Source: Kiritimatiellia bacterium
Lineage (GTDB): Bacteria; Verrucomicrobiota; Kiritimatiellia; RFP12; UBA1067
Direction of reading: 5' to 3'
DNA: 19,365 nucleotides
Assembly (NCBI GenBank): GCA_017628165.1
Contig: JAGBZQ010000064.1
Coordinates: forward strand, 1-19,365
The translations under genes were made by a program, and so were the position numbers. Of the stretch, positions 14,970 to 19,365 are shown one piece after another. The notes below the pieces were generated by a model, which was not told the DNA's origin, did no database searches, and worked only from the letters and a program-made list of their open reading frames with translations. Numbering within the stretch: position 1 is the stretch's first letter; the number at the start of each line of letters is the position of its first letter.

Positions 14970-14989
14970 ATAGGACTCCCCTCCCTTAA

Positions 14990-16174
14990 TCAAAGCGAAG
15001 AAAGCATTCTCTTGATGCGCTCAACGGCAAGCTTGATGTTCTCAAGAGAAGTGGCGTAGCTCATACGAACAAAGCCGTTCCCCGATTTGCCGAAAGCCTC
15101 TCCGGGAACGCACGCCACGCCGTACTCCGTAAGAAGCTTCATAGTGAACTCATCGCTCGAAAGCCCCGTGGAGCGTATATCCACAAAAAGATAGAATGCG
15201 CCCTTCGGAAGAAGCGTCCGAAGCCCCGCCTCATTCATCGCCGCCACAAGATAATCGCGGCGGCGGCGGTATTCAGAGCGCATCTGGGCTATATCCCTGT
15301 CACCGAAATCAAGCGCCTCAACACCGGCGGCCTGAGCAAGCGTAGGCGCGGACATTATTCCATACTGATGAATTTTCATCATGGCGGCAATGATATCCTC
15401 CGGTCCTGCGGCGAAACCGAGCCGATAGCCCGTCATTGCCCAGCTTTTCGAAAAGCCGTTGAGGACTATCACCCTGTCGCGCCCGCGGCCGATAGATCCG
15501 AACGAATCCAAAACGGCATCTTTCGCTTCGTCGTCAATGGAGTAATTAAGCTCACAGTCTACTTCGTCCGCAATGAGGATAATATCGTGGCGAATGCAAA
15601 AATCGATAATCTCCTCCATCTCAGAACGCGTCAGCGTGGCGCCGGTGGGATTGCACGGAAAATTAAGAAGGAGAACCTTCGTGCGATCCGTGACTTTCTC
15701 TTCAAGAGCCGTCACCGTCAATCGGAACTCATCCTCCACTCGGGTAGAAACGGGAACGGGAACCGCATGCGCCAGACGGATGGCGGCTTCATAGCTCACA
15801 AAGCAGGGCTCATGATAGAGCACCTCGTCACCGGGAGAGCAAAGTGCGCGAATCGCAAGATCAATCGCCTCCGAAACGCCTACCGTAACGAGAATTTCAT
15901 TCTCCCATGAATAATCCATTTCGTAGCGGCGCCTAAAGTAGCGCTGAATCGCCTGACGAAGCTGTGGCGTGCCGAGGTTGGAGGTATAATGCGTGCCGCC
16001 ATCCTCAAGACAGGTTACTGCCGCGCGCGAAATGTGCCACGGAGTATCGAAATCAGGCTCGCCCACTCCAAGCGACACAACATCCTTCGACTTCGCTACG
16101 ATATCGAAGAATTTGCGTATTCCGCTCTTCGGAAGCTCCGCTACGTGCCTGGCGATTCTCTCTTTCACTTTCAA
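14990..16174 (-). CDS. PLP-dependent class I/II aminotransferase
   Basis: Fold type I aminotransferase of 394 residues, closest in look to the aspartate/aromatic or PatA-like aminotransferases. Visible landmarks are SGIRKFFDIV (17-26), VSLGVGEPDFDTP (33-45), HYTSNLGTPQLRQAI (62-76), NFPCNPTGATLT (171-182), the ADEVDCELNY segment with Asp203, and the PLP lysine Lys243 in NGFSKSWAMTGYRLGF. A C-terminal GFVRMSYA supplies the substrate-binding Arg. The exact amino acid pair cannot be read from the sequence. The longest start is TTG at 16174; a GTG at 16168 would remove two residues. Neither has a clear Shine-Dalgarno sequence, so the start is uncertain by a few codons. The gene lies 12 bases after the flavodiiron gene. 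Confidence 0.92.
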   Translation of the reverse strand: MKVKERIARHVAELPKSGIRKFFDIVAKSKDVVSLGVGEPDFDTPWHISRAAVTCLEDGGTHYTSNLGTPQLRQAIQRYFRRRYEMDYSWENEILVTVGVSEAIDLAIRALCSPGDEVLYHEPCFVSYEAAIRLAHAVPVPVSTRVEDEFRLTVTALEEKVTDRTKVLLLNFPCNPTGATLTRSEMEEIIDFCIRHDIILIADEVDCELNYSIDDEAKDAVLDSFGSIGRGRDRVIVLNGFSKSWAMTGYRLGFAAGPEDIIAAMMKIHQYGIMSAPTLAQAAGVEALDFGDRDIAQMRSEYRRRRDYLVAAMNEAGLRTLLPKGAFYLFVDIRSTGLSSDEFTMKLLTEYGVACVPGEAFGKSGNGFVRMSYATSLENIKLAVERIKRMLSSL

Positions 16175-16186
16175 ATACGGGAAATA

Positions 16187-17356
16187 TCAGTCAGCAAGAA
16201 TCTCATCTGCAAGAGCGGCAAGCTGTGCCTCGCTCTCGGCGTTCAGCGCGCCCTTGACCGTGACGACCGTATCGCAGAACGTGATATTCTTCGACGCCGC
16301 GAACATCTTCTTCATCTCGCGCGCGGCGAGAGGAGCCCACGATCCGTTCTCGATAAGCCCCACTTTGCGCGATTGGTAGTTGCGCTCGGTAAGATGATCG
16401 ATAAAATGGCGCATCCATGGGAAAACCGTGCCGTTGTATGTGGTCGTGGCAAGAACAAGCTTACCGTAGCGGAACGCATCCTCCACCGCCTCAGGCTGAT
16501 CGTCACGCGCCAAATCAGCCACAGCCACCTTGGGGCAGCCCCTCGCCTTGAGCATCTCCACGAACTTCATTGCGGCGGCTTTCGTGTTGCCGTAAACGGA
16601 AGTGTACGCCACAAGAACTCCAGGAGACTCCACAGCATAGCTGGACCAGACGGAATACTTCTCTACGGCATTGGCAATAGCCTCGGGCGTGGAAAGAACC
16701 GGCCCGTGAAGCGGGCAGATCGTTTTAATCTCAAGCCCAGCGGCCTTCTTGAGAAGAGCCTGCGTTTGCGAGCCATACTTGCCCACGATGCCGATGTAGT
16801 AGCGACGCGCTTCGCAGTCCCAACCTTCGGGATCCTCTACATCGTTTGCGCCGAACTTTCCGAAGCCGTCGGCGGAGAAAAGAATCTTGTCCGTTGTGTC
16901 ATACGACACCATGACCTCGGGCCAATGAACCATGGGAGCTGCCACGAAAACGAGATTATGGCGGCCGGTGGAAAGCGTATCGCCCTCTTTGACCACAATG
17001 CGACGCGAGACAAAATCGTCTCCGAAGAAGTTCTTCATCATCGTAAACGCCTGAGCGCTCGAGACGATCTGGGCCTTCGGATAGCGCGCCGCGAACCTGG
17101 CCACATTTGCGGAGTGATCGGGCTCCATGTGATGAACTACAAGATAATCTACATCTGCGCCATCGTTCGCCTCTTCGATGTTCCTAAGCCACTCGTCACC
17201 GAAATTGGCGTCAACGGTATCGAGAACGGCCCGCTTCTCATCCTTGATGAGATAGGAGTTGTAAGCCATTCCGCGGGGAACCACGTACTGCCCCTCGAAA
17301 AGATCCACCTCGTGGTCGTTTACGCCGATATACTTGATGTCTTCTGAAATTTTCAT
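16187..17356 (-). CDS. A-type flavoprotein / flavodiiron protein (FprA family)
   Basis: Flavodiiron protein of 389 residues that reduces O2 to water, or NO to N2O, in the cytoplasm of anaerobes. The N-terminal metallo-beta-lactamase domain has the diiron ligands: HHMEPDH (His76, Glu78, Asp80, His81), His144, Asp163 in SADGFG and His217 in PLHGPV. The C-terminal flavodoxin domain begins near 246, with FMN loop YTSVYGNTKAA (251-261) and a second loop at TTTYNGTVFPW. There is no rubredoxin or flavin reductase extension, so electrons must come from a separate rubredoxin or other donor. The ATG follows coaD by five bases with AGAGG inside the coaD end. It fits protection of the oxygen-sensitive hydrogenases nearby, although it is transcribed from a different promoter. 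Confidence 0.95.
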   Translation of the reverse strand: MKISEDIKYIGVNDHEVDLFEGQYVVPRGMAYNSYLIKDEKRAVLDTVDANFGDEWLRNIEEANDGADVDYLVVHHMEPDHSANVARFAARYPKAQIVSSAQAFTMMKNFFGDDFVSRRIVVKEGDTLSTGRHNLVFVAAPMVHWPEVMVSYDTTDKILFSADGFGKFGANDVEDPEGWDCEARRYYIGIVGKYGSQTQALLKKAAGLEIKTICPLHGPVLSTPEAIANAVEKYSVWSSYAVESPGVLVAYTSVYGNTKAAAMKFVEMLKARGCPKVAVADLARDDQPEAVEDAFRYGKLVLATTTYNGTVFPWMRHFIDHLTERNYQSRKVGLIENGSWAPLAAREMKKMFAASKNITFCDTVVTVKGALNAESEAQLAALADEILAD

Positions 17357-17361
17357 ACTTC

Positions 17362-17856
17362 TTACCTCTTACGGGCTTTCACTAATTCATTCTGAACGGC
17401 CTCGGTGACAAACGAAGACGTATCGCCGCCATAGCTTGCGATTTCGCGCACCGTGGAAGCCGTCACATAAGCCAAATTTTCGCTCGGCATCATGAAGAGA
17501 GTCTCGATCTCTGGCGCCATTCGCCTGTTCACAAGAGCCATCTGAAACTCATATTCAAAGTCGCTGTACACGCGAACGCCTCTGATGACCACCCGCGCGC
17601 CTTCGCGGCGGCAAAAATCGACGAGAAGCGTGTCAAGCGGCTTGACTTCAACATTTTCCAAGCCGGCCTTAAGCGCATCCTCGCGAATCATTTCAAGACG
17701 CTCAGGACCGGAAAACATCGCCCGCTCCTTCGTGCTTGTGGCCGCAACGGCGACAATGAGCCTGTCATAGAGCTTGGAAGCTCTAACGATCAAGTCAAAA
17801 TGCCCTTTTGTCATAGGGTCAAATGTTCCAGGATATACTGCAATTCTTTCTGCCAT
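17362..17856 (-). CDS. coaD: Phosphopantetheine adenylyltransferase
   Basis: Penultimate step of coenzyme A synthesis: 4'-phosphopantetheine plus ATP gives dephospho-CoA. The 164-residue protein has the nucleotidyltransferase motif YPGTFDPMTKGHFDLI (8-23, His19 of the GH pair), VAVAATSTKERAMFS near 36-50, RGVRVYSDFEYE near 91-102, and the C-terminal TASTVREIASYGGD (about 131-144) that replaces the classic ISSTxxR. It is the hexameric bacterial type. No Shine-Dalgarno sequence precedes the ATG and a strong extended -10 ends only seven bases before it, so the message may be leaderless. It heads the unit with fprA, the aminotransferase and the thioesterase. Confidence 0.97.
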   Translation of the reverse strand: MAERIAVYPGTFDPMTKGHFDLIVRASKLYDRLIVAVAATSTKERAMFSGPERLEMIREDALKAGLENVEVKPLDTLLVDFCRREGARVVIRGVRVYSDFEYEFQMALVNRRMAPEIETLFMMPSENLAYVTASTVREIASYGGDTSSFVTEAVQNELVKARKR

Positions 17857-17863
17857 GACGGAT

Positions 17864-17872
17864 ATTATACCA
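17864..17872 (-). promoter_or_regulatory. Extended -10 promoter of coaD
   Basis: Minus-strand TGGTATAAT with perfect TATAAT at 17864-17869. The hexamer 17 bases upstream (TGAATT) is a poor -35, so recognition would rest on the extended -10. Predicted transcription starts within one or two bases of the coaD ATG. Confidence 0.55.
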
Positions 17873-17987
17873 AAAAAGAGAACTGCAATTCATTCGTCAG
17901 CTCTGTTTGGAGGTTCCCCAATTTTTTCCGAGGCTTCCGAGCCTTCGCGACCCCTTGCGCGGATTTTGCGGTTTTCAACACTAAAAG

Positions 17988-18017
17988 TTGCCCTCCTTGG
18001 TCGATCTTCGCTATAAT
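17988..18017 (+). promoter_or_regulatory. Distal promoter of the MscS gene
   Basis: TTGCCC (17988-17993) and TATAAT (18012-18017) with an 18-base spacer. It would give a leader of about 77 bases before the ATG at 18101. It lacks the TG of the extended -10 seen in the other promoters here. Confidence 0.5.
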
Positions 18018-18058
18018 GCGAAGTGCTAAACTCTATACCACATCCAGGATTTTTATTA

Positions 18059-18067
18059 TGCTATAAT
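18059..18067 (+). promoter_or_regulatory. Proximal extended -10 promoter of the MscS gene
   Basis: TGCTATAAT with TATAAT at 18062-18067, inside the longer TATTATGCTATAAT, nearly the same as the candidate at the left window edge. No good -35 is present. The predicted leader is about 27 bases and contains the AAAAGG ribosome binding site at 18087-18092. Confidence 0.5.
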
Positions 18068-18100
18068 GAACATCTTCAACAACATCAAAAGGCTAACAAA

Positions 18101-19267
18101 ATGAAAGAAATTCTCGAGCTCTTGGAATCGTGGCTATCACAAACAAGTATTCACCCTATTTTTGCAAAGGCTATATCTTCGTTCATCTGCCTTGTCACCA
18201 CAGTTCTAAGCGCAGCACTCATCTGCGTAGCCATCTCTTTTTTGGTCAAAAAATCCCTGTTCAAATCGCCAGTCATCCTTACACGTAAAGAAGACTCGGA
18301 AAAACTGCTTAAATCTTCCGTAAGGCTCATTTTCCTCTGGATTCTTTACGCATGGATTCCCGATACTCTCGCCTGGAATGAACTTATACGCTCAGCTGCG
18401 CAGCAAATCTTGGGCGTTGCCGCGATTGCCTCGGCCGCATTGGAAATCTGCACGGCAGTCTCTTGGGCTCTTACACTCAGCAAGGTAAAATCAAGCGCAA
18501 AAAACCTATCGTCCAAAGTTATGGCCCAAGTCGTCAAAATAATCACTTGGTGCGCAGCAAGCATTATAATCGTCTCGATATTGATCGGCAAAAGCCCTGT
18601 CTTCATTCTAAGCGGCCTCGGTGCGCTTACCGCCATTTTGATGTTAATCTTCAAGGATTCCATCGTGGGCTTGGTTGCTGGCATACAAGTGGCACAAAAC
18701 GATATGGTGCGCGTTGGCGACTGGATAACGATGCCCAAGCACAACGCCGACGGCAATGTAATCGACATCGCTTTAACTACGGTGAAAGTTCAAAATTTCG
18801 ACAACACCGTCACAATGATTCCTTCATCAGCGCTCATCAGCGAATCGTTTGTAAACTGGCGCTACATGTCGGAATCGAAGGGACGGCGCATTAAGCGCAG
18901 CGTTTCGATAGGCGCGACCTCTGTCAAAGAAATGGACGATTCTCTCCACAATGAGTTTGTGCAAAAAGGCTTAATTGAAGAGTCCGACAAGCCTATATCT
19001 AATCTCGCAGCTTTCGAGGTTTGGCTTAATCGCTATCTCATCTCCAGCGACAGCATCTCAAAGGAGCTTACCTGCATGGTTCGCCAGAACAATCCCTCCG
19101 ATACTGGCATTCCCGTAGAAGTCTACGCTTTCACCAAAACCCGCAACTGGACTGAATACGAAAACATCCAGACGGAAATCTTCAATCAGATTTTCATCAC
19201 AATCCCAAAATTCAAGCTTCAGATTTATCAGCGCTCTGGCGACAAATACCTCTCTTCAGAGGATTAG
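18101..19267 (+). CDS. MscS-family mechanosensitive channel, YbdG-like
   Basis: Inner-membrane channel expected to open under membrane tension and release solutes during hypo-osmotic shock. The 388 residues show about five hydrophobic helices (roughly 24-49, 74-90, 102-126, 146-163 and 167-196). The last is the pore helix with GLGALTAILMLIFKDSIVG. The beta domain follows, with RVGDWITMPKHNADGNVIDI and TTVKVQNFDNTVTMIPSSALI. The NWRYMSESKGRRIKRS segment (252-267) is a hallmark of the YbdG/miniconductance branch rather than E. coli MscS itself. I chose the ATG at 18101 for its AAAAGG site; an upstream GTG at 18023 would add 26 residues that contain no family sequence and run through the proximal promoter. 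This is the only plus-strand gene in the window and it stands alone. Confidence 0.93.
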   Translation: MKEILELLESWLSQTSIHPIFAKAISSFICLVTTVLSAALICVAISFLVKKSLFKSPVILTRKEDSEKLLKSSVRLIFLWILYAWIPDTLAWNELIRSAAQQILGVAAIASAALEICTAVSWALTLSKVKSSAKNLSSKVMAQVVKIITWCAASIIIVSILIGKSPVFILSGLGALTAILMLIFKDSIVGLVAGIQVAQNDMVRVGDWITMPKHNADGNVIDIALTTVKVQNFDNTVTMIPSSALISESFVNWRYMSESKGRRIKRSVSIGATSVKEMDDSLHNEFVQKGLIEESDKPISNLAAFEVWLNRYLISSDSISKELTCMVRQNNPSDTGIPVEVYAFTKTRNWTEYENIQTEIFNQIFITIPKFKLQIYQRSGDKYLSSED

Positions 19268-19269
19268 CC

Positions 19270-19298
19270 GCCAAAGACTTGGCTTATCTCCGCCAAGT
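19270..19298 (+). terminator. Inverted repeat after the MscS gene, possible terminator
   Basis: ACTTGGC (19277-19283) pairs with GCCAAGT (19292-19298) across an eight-base loop. A competing stem GCCAA (19270-19274) with TTGGC (19279-19283) is also possible. There is no U-tract, so intrinsic termination is doubtful. A further GCCAAGT lies at the very end of the window. The remaining bases to 19365 show no gene. Confidence 0.3.
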
Positions 19299-19365
19299 GG
19301 TCTTGGTTATGCCGCCTCCACTACAACCGCAATCCCCGCTACAGCACCATTTGAAGCCAAGTAGA

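Larger units (their letters stand above)
17857..18100. other. Divergent intergenic region between coaD and the MscS gene
   Basis: This 244-base gap has promoters in both directions and no credible gene. It holds a perfect five-pair hairpin AGGCT-TCCG-AGCCT at 17931-17944 with no U-tract on either strand, so it is not an ordinary terminator. A decamer GGTTCCCCAA at 17912-17921 recurs, in the same orientation to a promoter, near the left edge of the window. Long T-runs occur at 17922-17927. Confidence 0.5.

Noticed and set aside
15983..15990. GGTATAAT on the plus strand inside the aminotransferase gene, and a similar one near 4685
   Set aside because: Both lie inside conserved coding sequence, lack the TG of the extended -10 and a -35, and have no plus-strand gene downstream.
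15989..17347. A 452-codon open frame on the plus strand opposite the flavodiiron gene
   Set aside because: Antisense shadow of a well-supported gene; the translation has no domain and is rich in His/Arg/Leu as expected from reversed codons.
17931..17944. AGGCT-TCCG-AGCCT hairpin as a bidirectional terminator for coaD and the MscS gene
   Set aside because: Both genes run away from this point, so nothing here needs terminating, and no U-tract follows the stem in either direction.

Overview
The window reads as chromosome from a Gram-negative, strictly fermentative anaerobe. KdsB (CMP-KDO for lipopolysaccharide) and a lipobox-bearing lipoprotein point to an outer membrane. Two [FeFe]-hydrogenase-type proteins, AdhE and a flavodiiron protein point to anaerobic mixed-acid/ethanol/H2 metabolism. 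Lys/Ala-rich protein tails and the gene mix would suit a gut member of the PVC group (Kiritimatiellae/Verrucomicrobiota/Lentisphaerae), but that assignment is a low-confidence inference. Eighteen of the nineteen protein genes lie on the minus strand and are tightly packed. No rRNA, tRNA, CRISPR array, insertion sequence or phage gene was seen.

Layout, in minus-strand transcription order (right to left). (1) 17856-14217: coaD, an A-type flavoprotein (FprA), a class I/II aminotransferase and an acyl-ACP thioesterase, probably one transcript from an extended -10 promoter almost touching the coaD start. (2) 14130-5712: adhE, an APH-like kinase, a small NuoE-like [2Fe-2S] ferredoxin, a PAS-bearing sensory [FeFe] hydrogenase (HydS, group C3 type), a SpoIIE/PP2C phosphatase with an unknown C-terminal domain, a second small ferredoxin, and a group B monomeric [FeFe] hydrogenase. 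(3) 5676-2499: kdsB, a small lipoprotein with an ExbD-like look, proB and proA, following with short gaps and no visible promoter. (4) 2435-152: an XRE-cupin regulator, accD and accA from their own promoter. On the plus strand, 18101-19267 encodes a YbdG-type MscS channel, divergent from coaD.

The centre of interest is region 2. AdhE consumes NADH to make ethanol and the group B hydrogenase can dispose of reductant as H2. HydS keeps the H-cluster ligands but has Ala where catalytic enzymes have the proton-relay Cys, as expected for a H2/redox sensor. A kinase-fold protein and a phosphatase in the same transcript could be its output. The set resembles the hydS-hydA2 transcription unit that I recall being described in Ruminococcus albus 7 (aldehyde/alcohol dehydrogenase, protein kinase, phosphatase, HydS, HydA2, redox repressor), but here it sits in a Gram-negative genome without a repressor gene in the window. 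The adhE leader holds a terminator-like hairpin plus U-tract between a good promoter and the start codon, suggesting control by attenuation.

Most promoter candidates share an extended -10 (TGnTATAAT or one mismatch) with weak -35 elements. That gives a coherent operon map which RNA data could test.
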